Shown: positions 12,131 to 24,700 of the stretch, piece by piece
Layout of the letters: each line of letters begins with the position of its first letter
Numbering within the stretch: the first letter of the stretch is position 1
Assembly: GCA_020091685.1 (NCBI GenBank)
Contig: CM034603.1
Span: forward strand, 19,734,715-19,798,714
Origin: Lutjanus erythropterus
Lineage: Eukaryota > Chordata > Actinopteri > Lutjaniformes > Lutjanidae
Length of the DNA: 64,000 bases
Direction of reading: 5' to 3'
The notes under the pieces: generated by a model
The model's database searches: none
Told to the model about the DNA's origin: nothing
The model's input: only the letters and a program-made list of their open reading frames with translations
Made by a program: the position numbers and the translations under genes

Positions 12131-14100
12131 TTGATGAAGTTAAAATGTGACAAAACAGCATTATAATGAAGTGCTGTAAGTGCTGCAGAGAGGCTCTGGC
12201 CTACAAATCTTGTTCTTATTTTAATTTCAGTTAATCAAAATGTTTTTTCACATCTTACTTTAATTTTTAGTTTGATTTTAGTTTACTATAATAACCCTGA
12301 TGTGATGACTTTCTGTATATTCAGAGGACATGCCTCTAGCTTTAAGTGCTAGTTTGCCCTCTGGTGGCAGATGATGTGAACTGCATCGGTTTTAAATCAA
12401 AAAATCACATGCAAAGTAGCAGATCAGCTCAGGACAGTTACACACGACACAAAGCAGTAAAAACATCCTTATGAAAACAGCTGGATTACACAAAAATGTT
12501 AGCTAATAATGTAAAGAAAAGAACGTGATTTATTTTTGTGTTTGGTGCCTAAATGTTTGAGCGTGTGGCCCTCCTGGGTTTGATCAAAGCGGATTGTCTT
12601 TTCTGTATTCACAGTTCTGGGAACCTATCAACACTGCAGAACAGCCCATTGATGCTTTGATGTGTGACTCACAGCATAGCAAATGTGGCCTCCATAAAAG
12701 GTACCGATGCACCAATAAACGAGATGGAGGACAGAAGTTGGTGTAAACAATGCTCATTTCGAAGAACAATCAAAAAGGCTTTGCAAATGTTTTATGAGGT
12801 AGGAAATGTATCCCACATGTGTGTATGGATAGTGTGTTTTCAGTGGGAACGCTGACTGTCAATAAAACTCAGAAGGCTTTCTTTAATTTAGTCTGTTCAG
12901 TAAAATTATTCATTCTTGACATGACTGCAAACCATTTGCCAAAACCTACCCAAGAGCATTGCACTGTGCCGCTATGGTGCACAAGTGTAGACAAATGTTA
13001 ATTAAAGGAGAGACACAATCTGAACTATGTGAACTATGTCTTGTTTGTTTGTCTTCACATCTGTCTACTAAATACCACAACCACCTGTACAGTAACATTT
13101 CTGAGGGGGCTGTGGGGCTACAGCTGCAACTGGAAAGGTAAATAAACAAGAAATGTGTCAAGAAAAGACTAGAATAACCCTCAATGTGGGAAAGGTGTAA
13201 GAAGAAACCACAGTGACACCAATTCCTCCTCAGTCCTTCTTTTACTCAGTGTAAATACAGTATACATTACTTTATGATTTATTTATGACTCACCTTTGCT
13301 ATTGACTCACCCATAGGCCCACTACTTATCTTTGCTGCAGAAGCTTAGGTTTTTGTCTTTTTTCAGCTTGTTTTCTGTCCTGAAGCCAGATCTCCTCCTT
13401 CATGAAGCTCTCTTGAGGTCCATTATTGTTGTACTCTCGACGTCTTGTGTTAGCTTTTCCTTGTGCACCACGAACAGAGTTTCAGGTCCGTGCAGCATTT
13501 TCTCCTTCTGACATTTTGTCTCATCCCTCAAGGCCTCATTTGTTGGCGTCAATCATCATGACAAAACAATGATCCCGCCTAACCTAACTCAACAAACTCC
13601 ATCCTGCTGAGGAAGACAGTGAAATGTGGCTGGAAGCCCCAGCAAAAATCTATCAAGTGGACCTTGAGTCAGGGTTTTTTATTTATTTATTTTGTCAGAC
13701 TACTCTTTCCAAGGTTATAAGACGTCAAAGTCAACTTCATTGTCAATTCTGCCATATACAGGACATAAAGGATTGAAATACTGTTTCTATCAGACCCCAG
13801 TGTTGGTAAACATACAAGTACTAAGACAACAACAAGGGTTCAAAAACACAGTGGAAACCTCTTTTTTATTTTAGCCTGCATGCAGATTACCATCTAACTG
13901 ATATGTGTATATTCAGTACATGAAAATAAAGTAATGAAATGGACAGTTTTGCTATTTACTGTTCCAAAATACAGTACGGCTGTTTCAAATGCATTTCAAT
14001 TTACTGTACTGCGTATAAGTAAAATATACTAGAATACAGTACAGTACTGTATATATAATATAGTATTTCACTGGTTCATTTTTGTTCCAAGTTCCAAGTA

Positions 14101-14730
14101 GGGCTGGAGAATATATTGATATCATATCTAGATTAGATTTGATTAGATTTGATTTGATTTGTGGTGCCCAACACATTAAACAGAATAATAGCCTGGATGG
14201 CCACATGACAAATCAATAACAAGTTTGCAAATTACAAAAAAGGAAAAGCAAACATTTCAGAACAGTCAGATTCCATAACAGACACATCTTATTATGTTGG
14301 ATGCAACATCCTCTGTCTTAAGTGCCAAGCATTTTCGCTGTCCCCTCTTCAAAATTAAAAGTTATTTGTATTAAGTAGCATACTTTAAGGGCCTTAATCC
14401 AAACTGAACTAGATATCATCTTAGATTTTGGACATTTTTATATCATAATATGGTTATGGATGTTGTCTTTTCCTCATTTTAAAGGCCACATTACAATACA
14501 GTGATGAAGTTTTCTGAACTTACCAGACTGTTTTAGTCGTTCATTGTTTGCCTTTACCCACTGAATCATTTTATCCACATTACTGATAATTATTTATCAA
14601 AAATCTCATTGTGCTAGTATTTTGTTGAATAGTCATCCCTACAATATTACGATGTTATTTTATAGAAAAGACACATTTATATTTTGTGGAATAGCCTAAA
14701 AATATTGAGTTATTATTATATCACCCAGCC
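14101..14730. mobile_element. hAT-like non-autonomous element (degenerate)
   Basis: The left end GGGCTGGAGAATATATTGAT and the right end ATATCACCCAGCC form an inverted pair. The inner part is AT-rich, with no transposase and a GATTAGATTT-type microsatellite near 14130-14160. No target duplication was recognised, so the limits rest only on the inverted ends. Confidence 0.45.
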
Positions 14731-15559
14731 TTAGCTTCGAGGAGACTACATTTTTCATTGAGAGAAAATTACTTTGTTTTTTCCCGTTATGATTTCAGTG
14801 TGCACACAGCACCAGCCTCAGGAAGCAGCAGGTGATGCAAAGAATCATGGGAGTAAAGTTAAAGAAACGGAATTGCCATAGTGTTCTTTTTTATTCTATA
14901 TGTTTTCATGTATGAAAAGCGGTTGAGCACTAGCAATGATCACTATAAGTGATTTCCACTGTACTGCAAATAGAAAAGCACAAGTGCACAAAGAATTTAA
15001 GATTTTACAAGTTAACGGTTGGGGAACAAGGTACACATAAAGAACAAAAACACAAAACAAATCCTGTAACGACAGAAAGGCACACATAAAGAACAAGAAC
15101 TTTGATACTGTGAACTGTAATGAATAATCATAGTGCAAATAGAGATGAACAGATCCTATCAGCAGTTTTTTTTGTGTCTGTAAAGTGGTTAGTCCTGAGA
15201 GGAAACTCGCCTTATTCATACCTATATTTTAATGTTTTTGGGGGGTTTTTGTGCCACTCATTGCTACCTTTTTATCATTTAAGTTGGGCCAGTGGTTCTC
15301 AAAGCCAGGGGTCCATGAAAAGTTTTCAGATTCTTTAAATTATCTTTTTTTTTCCAAATATGTTTCTGTTTTTTCCACTTAGAAAATATTGATATTGGAT
15401 CTATATGATGACTAAAGTACGTTGAGGGATCCTTGGTTGAAAATAAATTGAAAACTTATGGGTTAGGCTATTTAAGCAAACTTTTAACTGTTCCTTGGGG
15501 CTGGCCGAAACGTGCTCAATAAAGAAATAAAATTAAATTAAATAAACATAATGGCAACC

Positions 15560-15727
15560 ATGGACAGTATCTTTGTTTCTTACCGAAGGGCAGAGGAGAC
15601 AGCAGGGGGGTCGCTCACTCACTGCATCAGTAAACGGTGGCAATGTGCTCTCTGCCACTGAAAACATTTCTGCCTCAGCTCGTATTATCTGCGCGGTGGG
15701 TTGTGGGTGTGTGAGCGTCGAAGTAAA
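15560..15727 (+). promoter_or_regulatory. ranbp3: ranbp3 promoter / 5' UTR region
   Basis: This is the DNA just upstream of the ranbp3 start codon. It is richer in GC and CpG than its surroundings (for example TGCGCGGTGGG and GAGCGTCGAAG close to the ATG), with no TATA box at a convincing distance, as is usual for a housekeeping gene. The transcription start cannot be fixed from sequence alone. Confidence 0.5.
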
Positions 15728-18700
15728 ATGGCGGACTTGGCAAACGAAGGTGAGTAAGTGGCAGTATGAGAAAAACAATACAGCTAGTATGCTGATATAA
15801 ACGGCGCCTACACATTGTCTGCACATTTGATAACTGAATTGAAGCTGCTTGGCCGCATGTTAATCGTGAGTTCAGGTGAATTATGGCTCCGCGGCGTTCA
15901 CAAGACTATAACGTTAGCAAGCAGGCTAACAATGCTAACGGATGGGCTGTGGGTAATACCTGGAATGCCTCGGAACGCCCTCGAACGCTGCCTGCCACTT
16001 AGCTGGCTTACCTGCTAACGCTAGCACCCGGCTATTTATAGGCTGTATGTTTTGCCATTTTTGCGGGGAGCTAAAAGATCTAATGTGAGAATAAACCAAA
16101 GCTTGCTAGGCCAAAGGGGACAAGTACTGTTTGTAACAAAGCTAATATGAAAGGTGCTAGTTAGTTGATGTTTTTATTGATAGAAAACGTTTACAGTACG
16201 ACATCCTTCTTCTTATTTTATGTAGTTAGCGCTCAGTTGGGGGATTGACGTTCATTTAGGCGCGTAGAGAGAAAAACGTCAGCCAAGAGAGACAATGCTT
16301 TGATTGTAATCGCTGCTTCCTTTATATTTTTCATGTATTCCACTCAGGCCTGTTTGTCATTATTATGATCTATAAACTATGCCGGAGTTCAGTGTGAATC
16401 TTGGTGTCATTGCTTGTCAGGCGAGATGACTCATGCGGGATGGAGCGCATTAGCAAGCTAACTATAGCCAGTAAGCTAAGCTACGTTCGGGGCTTTGGGG
16501 AACAACCGGTGGCGCCGTCTATTTGCTGGAAAGCGTCAGATAGTGTAAATGCTAGCTGGTTAACATAAGCCGGGAACATTTCGGGCTGATTGAATTTCTT
16601 CACTGAATATCAGCGTTGCATGCTGGAACTCTTAACATTCATTAGCCAGAATAGCTGACTGCAAGCTGCAGAGAGAAACAAAGCTGGATGTTAAATATAG
16701 GTCACACAACATGTCCATGTTTTCTGCTATTAAACGTGTTTCATATACAAACAGCTAGTCTTAGCAGTGAGGGCTTGTGTTAGAGATGGTGATTGTCGGT
16801 TCAGTAAACAATTCTTGCTGTGTGCTGTCGGCTGTTTGGCTGTTACCGCATGTATTTATGCCTCGGTAAGGCTCACAACGACAACGATGCTACACCTGCT
16901 CAGTGTAATAGGCCCAGCCCAGACAGAGGAAAACCTTTGTCTGCTAACGTTATAGGATTACACCTCACAGAGGTTACAGTGTGAAGGTAGACGCATTAAC
17001 TGGTGAGGTGACATCAAATTATTACCTGGCTTGACGGCTGCCATTCTTGGTTGATTATGACAATAGTTTATAGTACCAACAGCATTTATGGTCGTGAACT
17101 GAATGAAACAGCCTTTTTTGATTACAGTTTCTGTTTGGCCAGTTGTATTGATTAAAAGTTTGGTTGATATTTCCCTGAGTGGAATATTGATAATGCACAC
17201 TGGTTCATATACATATCTAATCTATCTAATTGAAATATTAATGCAAATCAATGTCCAATATAAATATTGCACTGAGGGAAATATCAATTTATAACATAGT
17301 GTGCAGTATGAATTCATACTAAACTGTGCTGTATCTAAATTCCAAAACTATGTGCAATAGAGTTAACTAATCTGTTGGGTCTGTTTCATGTTAATAATGT
17401 TCGTATTGTTTTATTCTCTCACTAATATCTTACTTGCTTATACATTTATTATATCTTCTTGTGTACTTTGTCTTGCTTTTTTATTGATGCTTTTGTTATT
17501 ATGCTATTCCTTTGCAAATAAATTTCTCTGTTGTGTGATTAATATAGGACTATCTTGATATGAGTTTTCAATTTATTGGGGTATTTACATTAATGTCTTT
17601 TACTTTTGGTCTTATTATTTGGTATAGTCAATGTACTGTGATCTTGTTCTTCCTAGTACTCCTAATAGGATTGCATGATTAACTGTAGTATAGTCTAATT
17701 AAGAGTTGATTTGTTTTGTCCTGCTGACATTGGCTGAAATTACACATTTTTCAGCATGATAGAAATGTATTCTCTTGAGTCACTGGATTGTTCACACACT
17801 GACCCAGATAAATCTGACTTTTGAATAAACTGTCAACAGTTGTGTTTTACTTGACTGAAAGCTTGACCAAAAGTATTTCATAAATGCAGGCACTGTAGGT
17901 CTGTGAAACAGAAATGTTATCTTAATTATTTTCTGTAGGGATGCACGATTTTCATATAATATAACTGTAGCATGTAATTTATGGACACCTGAAGGTAAGA
18001 AAGGCTCAGATGTAGTGAGCAAAGATGGATGATTTAATATACCATAGCTCTCACCAAACCAAATCTAACTGACAATCACTGTTACAACAAAAACAAAGAA
18101 CAGTTCTCTCTTTAATTGGCTGATAACTTATTGTGCATCCCAAATCGTTTATGAAATATAAGATCCATAAGTGCACCGTGCCATATTTTGGACCACTTTT
18201 GACACAGTGTATTAATACCTGTTTTATGTACTTCTGAGTAGTAGAATTTTGTGTTTGATTTAGTGGTTGATGATTATTAGTACTAATGCTCATAACCCTC
18301 TAGTTTTATCACCACTAAGGGGTCATTGCTTTTAAGAGGAAAAAGTTGAATTGAAGAAGAACCAAACAGACCAGGTTGTTTGCATGGATGACTAGCCTAC
18401 ATCTTCTCTTAACAGACAAGCCTGCCATAGCGCCTCCTGTGTTTGTTTTCCAAAAAGATAAAGCACAGAAGGTAAGTTTTTTTATGTTATTGAAGTATTT
18501 ATTGAGGCTGAAGACATATTTTATAATTTTGCAGACTTTATTTATACTGATATTCAATCTGGAAAGCTTTTGAGATCAAATCATTCACCATTAGCAGAGC
18601 TGTTAAAAGGCTTGATGAAATGTCAAAAGCTGTTGACATCCTGTTAAATACATCTTGCTTGAATTGATACCACTTTTCAGTGTTTTTCATTATTGCAGCT

Positions 18701-21700
18701 CCAGACTGCATACCACTGAGGTCAAGCAAGATGCAACCTAGTGTTATTTTTTATGTGATCTTAGTATCATTATTATGATTATTTTAATAATTTGAATGAC
18801 TATGACTACTCTTTTGAAATAACCATGGACTCAAAAAACACATTGCGTTTATTGCAGCGATCTGCGGAGGGTTCAAGTGCAGAAGATGGAGAAGGTAAAT
18901 CTAATATTCTAACTAGCAACTTTCTTTATTAGTATTATTTTTCACATAAATGTATCCAAAATGGAATATTATTAATATTTGGTTACCGTTTTCAGATTCT
19001 GATAAAGACGAGGGAAGCTATATCCCCCCTGTGAAAAGGGAAAGGACCTCATCGTTCCCACCCCCACATTCTGGTAAGGGCACGTGGTGACTAAGCAGAG
19101 CATTTGTTTTTTCTTGGTTCTTGCTTGTGGTGTACACATTGATTTGTATGCTGAGTGCAATGCCTGTTTGCTACTTTGCAGTGTCCAAGAACAATGTATT
19201 CATGCCCTCAAGTTTCTGCCAGTCTCCAACTGGGAACTCTGACTCTGAGCCAGGTGAGGCATCTAGACCACCGTTAGTTTCTCTCAACAGTTTCAAGCCC
19301 CCCTGCAGAAAAACTTTTGTTTCAGTGGTCAAACATGTAAATTGTTCAGTTTAAGGCCTCAAACACAAAGTTGACTGAGATCGGTAAACAGTAACTTTTG
19401 CATGGGTTGTACGACATAAATAAATTTTGAACCTGTTTGTTTTCATGAGTCATGACATCAGTAGTTGCAAATAAGATGTCAGTGAAGTTTTGCATATTCC
19501 CTCCTTACAAATGCATCCCCCTCACTATGACCACCTCTAATCTAGTCATATGTAGTCATTTTATTTATGAACTAAAGCTGTGAGTTTCTGCTGTGAAGGT
19601 CGTAGGCCTGTGCGATATACCGGTTTGTACCGAAAACCAGTCTTTATTTTCATTATGATATTAATTTTTCATATACTGCCATACCGGTGAATAGCCCAAA
19701 TAACGTCCGGAACATGCGCAGCAGGAAAGTGTTTCAGTGGGGACCCATTTCACTGCTGCACACCAACACCACAGACGTGCTTGCTTGAGCGTGTGCACTA
19801 GGGATGTTCCTGGTAACTAATTTCCCTGACAATTAAAGGCAAAAGTTAATTTAGACTAATCGACTAGTCTAACACAAAGAAAACACTCAGAAAGCAGTTA
19901 AAATTTAGCAGAATTTATTAAACACTGTCCGAAAAAAATACTGTGTATTAAGAGCCATTTGAAGACGTTATCAGCTTATTCTGTCACAGTCTACATTCAT
20001 CTGTCCGACTTTGCTGATATAAACATCTGGGGTTGCCAGGACGATGGGTTCATACGCGCTGGGCAAGAGGGGCTGCCGTCTGACAGTGCCGCAGCCCCGA
20101 CTAGTGGCATGTGGCTACATAAAATCATAGAAACAACAGATAACTGGCATCATGCATGAATGAAGTATTGATAAATATTTTAAATATTATATTTTTAAAT
20201 ATTTTAAACTACTAGTATTTCTGGTGCCGACTAGCGTCGGTGGGGACGTTAAATCGTATAGTTGACCTCAACCTCAAAACAGCCAAATTGCAAAGGCATG
20301 TTTGGATTTTTCAGGAATGATTTAAAATGATTAATGTAAATGTTAGGTTGAAATAAACAATATATGTACTCTAAATTGGCTGTAAATCCAGTAATAAACT
20401 CATAAAATGTGGGAAGGAACTTACGGTGCCAGATAAATGTATTCCCCATCAAGTTGAACATCTCATAGTGGTTCAGGCTGGTTTATTGTTTAAGCTTCTT
20501 GTTGAAGTTTTGGAAAGAATTTGGATCTCCTTTCTTTGTGTCTATGGCTGCATCAGCTTGTGACGTGTTGCAAAAAGAATACACAATACACCCAGCAGAG
20601 AGGTTAAGCCTACTTGTTGCATTTGTTTGGCAAGTTAATTGTCAGCATTAAATGAAACAGAACTTGCTCATGCGAAGGTTCTCAAAATGCCCAGTAATTC
20701 AGAGAATACTTTCTTTGTTGTGGGAACTTTATGACCTTGTGTGACCCATGATCATGCCTGTACATAATGTAGTTCTGTTCTTGATTACGACTGAATTACC
20801 AAGTTCAGCTGAGAAACAAATTCATAGTTTACCAGCCAAATTTATGATGTAATGTTGGTAAAAGTTGAGCTTGATATTAGAAACTGCTCAGGGTTTATAA
20901 TTATTATTATCATTATCATAAGATGGCCATAGTGTCATGCGCTGGTAGTTGGCTGCACCTTGTGTAGTGCCACTGAACATGTCAGAGGAATGGCGTATTA
21001 GGATTCTAAAACAATTATGTTTTGTGTTAGTGGGCTTCATTACTTATTCTGTACACCTAATATTTATATTTTAAAAAAGGAATAAAATATGGATTCCAGT
21101 ATTGTCTCAGATTTTGCAGTACAAGTTGGTAGGTTTGGTTAAGTTCCGTCCTAAACATGCATGTACCAAATGAGTTAAGATATCTTGCTTGTGCAGGCAG
21201 AATATTTGTGTGGTTCACCTTTACCCTATGCATTGGAGGGAGAAATGCAAAACTGATAATTTGTCAATGAGACATTTCAGTCATTAATTTTAAAATAATA
21301 TTTGAATGTACATCATGTAAAACAGAACGAAATTCACACTGTGTGATACAGGCAAAATAAATAAAAAATAAATCACATATTGGCTGAAATTATAATATGC
21401 AGTGGGACTTAAAAACTGACAAAAACATATGTGTGTTTTTGTGGACAAAAACATATGTGTGTTTTTGTGGAGTATGACTTTACCGCTCATGATACTGTAT
21501 GTCTTATTCAGTTGTTGCTTTGGATTTCTTTGGTTGAATTCTTGTCTCCAGCTCAACTGTTTAGAGTTGGCAGGGGTGATGTCACCAGTTAACACAGCTT
21601 TACAGAGAGGAGGGGGCATCCACTTGAGCAAACAAACACGGCATAATTAATCATTTCTAGCATATTACATAAAGCACTTCTTTGGAAGTGAAAACAAAGA

Positions 21701-24700
21701 CGAACACACCCAAAATAAAAATAAAAAAAAACAGATTGATTGTATATCTTCTTGCATGTACAATTACAGCAAATATGGAAGGTCACCCATACTGTAGCGA
21801 GCTTGTGATTTTGTTAATTTGGTTCAAATGACCTTTTCAAAAACTGTTTTTGTTTGCTCATGTGGTTGTTTTTTTGGTGTCAAGTGTAACTGAAAATTAT
21901 ACTGTTTCTAAGATGAAAAGAAGGCCCAAGTTGTAAAAATGTGTTTGTCATGGTAATGCTCTTGTAAATGTTTTTTAATAAGTGCTTACAGCTTTTTGCT
22001 TTAGCGCTGATTAGGGCCAGGTCACGTCAGGCTAATAAAGCCACTGAGATGGAGTGGCAGAGGTAGAAATAGATCAGAGGCCCTAGAGCCTGCCATGTTA
22101 CTGCACACTAGTTGGATCGCAACTCTTGAGGCTCTACAAGGGTTGCTGTGGAAACGGGCCCTGTTGTTAGAAAGGTGCAAAGACAGAAGGAACGTACCCT
22201 TTATAAGTTGCTGTGTGACTCTTAGATCTTTTTGTAATGTCTGCCTTCTCTTGTGCTCCATTTCACCAGAGGAGAAGCCTATGGGATTCCGTTTAAAGCC
22301 ACCAACTCTCATACATGGACAGGCACCAAGTTCAGGTTGGTGTTTGAGGTCGATAGCCTGCTTCGTGTGTAGTTTTCTCACACTGACTTGATTGAAATGG
22401 AAAAAAAAGACTTGAACTTGAACCCAGACTTGTACCCTTTTACATGACCCCTCTTTGAAACGGAAATGGTCTATCTAGACTAGAGCTGCACGATTAATCA
22501 TAAAATTAGGAAAAAAAATTCACAGTCTTGATTCATACATCTGTGTGATCTCATTTCTAAATGAGATTATGCTGCATTAACATGACATGACTTATTTGCT
22601 TCAGAACAATCTCGTTTGCTATATCAATCACACTTACACAGTGTAAAGCAAAACACACTGTTAATTCAACATTCACGCATACAACTCAGTCAGTGTTCTC
22701 TCATTTCTCCTCCTCATTCACAGCACTCTGCTTTCAGTCCCTGTAATTATGTGGAAAATTGACCACTACATGGCTCCAGTCAGAGAACAGAGTCGTCATC
22801 AGTTGGATTTCAGCTCTGTACTGCATATCTCTGACTTATTAGTGATAACCAGCATTAACTAAAAACATTTAAGGACTGTATATGAGATCACCATGTTCTC
22901 TGTGTGAATACTGTTTCAGTAACTACCTTAACTGTGTGTTCACAGATAACCCAGCAGGAGAAGCTGGCTGGGTTAGCCATTTAGTTTATCACTTGGCTAG
23001 GCTGACTTTGGAACAGGCTAATTACTGAAACAAGACTTTACCAATGTTACAGCAGTAGGATAAATACACTTAATATCGATAAGACAGTGTAACATTATGA
23101 AATACAAATAGAGAAAAATTATTGTGCTGCATGAACCTGACAGTGCATCGTCAGTGACTTCTGCACTGTAACAACAGCAGAAACATAGCAGAGAATGAGT
23201 GAAAGGACAAGGTAGCGGAATATGAACACATAGTTTTAAAATAATGGTCCCCAAACATAAACATCTGAATGTGAAGAATTCTCAACATTACATAAATAAA
23301 ATATGTTGTTTCTTTCAAGGGGGGTGTGGCAGGGCCCTAATCCAGACTTGGAACATGTAGACACAGAATATCTCATTGTGTTTAAGAAGTTTAAAATGAG
23401 TTGGATCTTTTGCAGGCGTCCCAAGTCAGAAACCCAAGGAACAGCAACGCAGTGTCCTCCGCCCTGCAGTTCTCCAGGCACCGCCCTCAAAATCACACAT
23501 AGAGTCCAGTGAGTGCAGCTTGGAGTCATTGCATTTTTTAATTAATAATTAAAACACATTCTCAATCGTCATTAAAATCTTTTTTCTGATAATTCATGCA
23601 TGTGGATACTAGGGATGTTCCTGGCAACTAATTTCCCTGTCAAACACAAAATTTAATTTAGACTAGTCGACTAGTCTAACACTAAGAAAACACTCAGGAA
23701 GCAGTTAAAATTTAGCAGAATTTATTAATTTATAATGTGTCTGAAAAAAAATACTGTGTATTAGGAGCCATTTGAAGACATTAATCAGTCTACAATCGCC
23801 AAATCGTACTTTAAATGCAGCTGAAATGCGCGCTACTTTGCACTGTGCAATACAAGCCTTACACATTAATGTACAAAACATGACAACAACTCACTAAACA
23901 CTTCACCTTTTCAGACCGAAGAGGGTCACAGTGTCTGCGGGTAAACAACCCAGAGCTAGCAGTGCTAGTAGCAGCAGCAGCAGGTTTATGTCTGTGTATG
24001 TGCTTAATGTGGGCACGTTTCTCCAGTCGAGGGAATTTATATCAGCTTATTCTTTCACAGTCTGCATTCATCTGTCCAACTTTGCTGATGTAAACATCCG
24101 GAGTTGCCGGGGCGACTGGGGCATGCATGCTAGGCAAGAGGGGCTGCCATCTGACAGTGCCGCAGCCCCGACTAGTGGCGGGCGGCTGCATAAAATCTTA
24201 GAGGCAACAGATAACTGGCATCATGCATGAATGAAATATTGATAAATATTTTAAACGACTAGTATTTCTGGTGCCGACTAGTGTGGATGCGGACGTTTAA
24301 TCGTATAGTTGATAAATCGCGCACATCCCTAGTGGATACTAGGGAGAGTTTTTTGCATTTGATTGCACAGGCTAAATTTCCTTTGGCACTGAAAAAACAG
24401 TATATTATCTCAATCTGTTTCCTTTCTGACTGTTCATTTAGATTCCAGTTGTGGAACCAACGGTGTGAAGAAGTCATCAGATGGGGCACCGGGGACCCAG
24501 TCCCTTTTCCTGAACAACACAGAGCACTCAGCCATTCTGGCCAAGTCACTGGTGAGGAGTGACTAAATCTCTCTCTGTCTATTATAATCAAGGTCCTGGA
24601 AATGAAACACAATGCCAGTCAGTTCAGTACAGTTTTTGTTCAAGGCATCAGAAAGTGTGGGAACACATTAAACTGTAGATTATTTACAGAATAGCTAAAA

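Larger units (their letters stand above)
11731..15480. other. intergenic between repeats, no gene recognised
   Basis: Apart from the fragments listed separately, this stretch shows no gene. Two overlapping minus-strand frames of about 50 codons at 13320-13560 looked coding by eye but lack splice context and any similarity I know. CAGTGGTTCTCAAAG near 15290 is another hAT-type end. Confidence 0.45.
19254..22269 (+). other. ranbp3: ranbp3 intron 5
   Basis: A 3.0-kb intron. Its 5' third holds two adjacent hAT-type fragments (19603-20266). The rest is AT-rich, with an exact 26-bp tandem duplication at about 21419-21470 and no exon-like sequence. Confidence 0.7.

Noticed and set aside
13320-13560. 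Two overlapping minus-strand frames of about 50 codons with coding-like composition
   Set aside because: Different frames look equally coding; no start, no splice sites and no similarity I recognise.
23931-24230. 99-codon frame with a Ser-rich start as a possible transposase
   Set aside because: No zinc finger or catalytic motif; it lies in a 722-bp MITE and a related frame in copy A is shorter.
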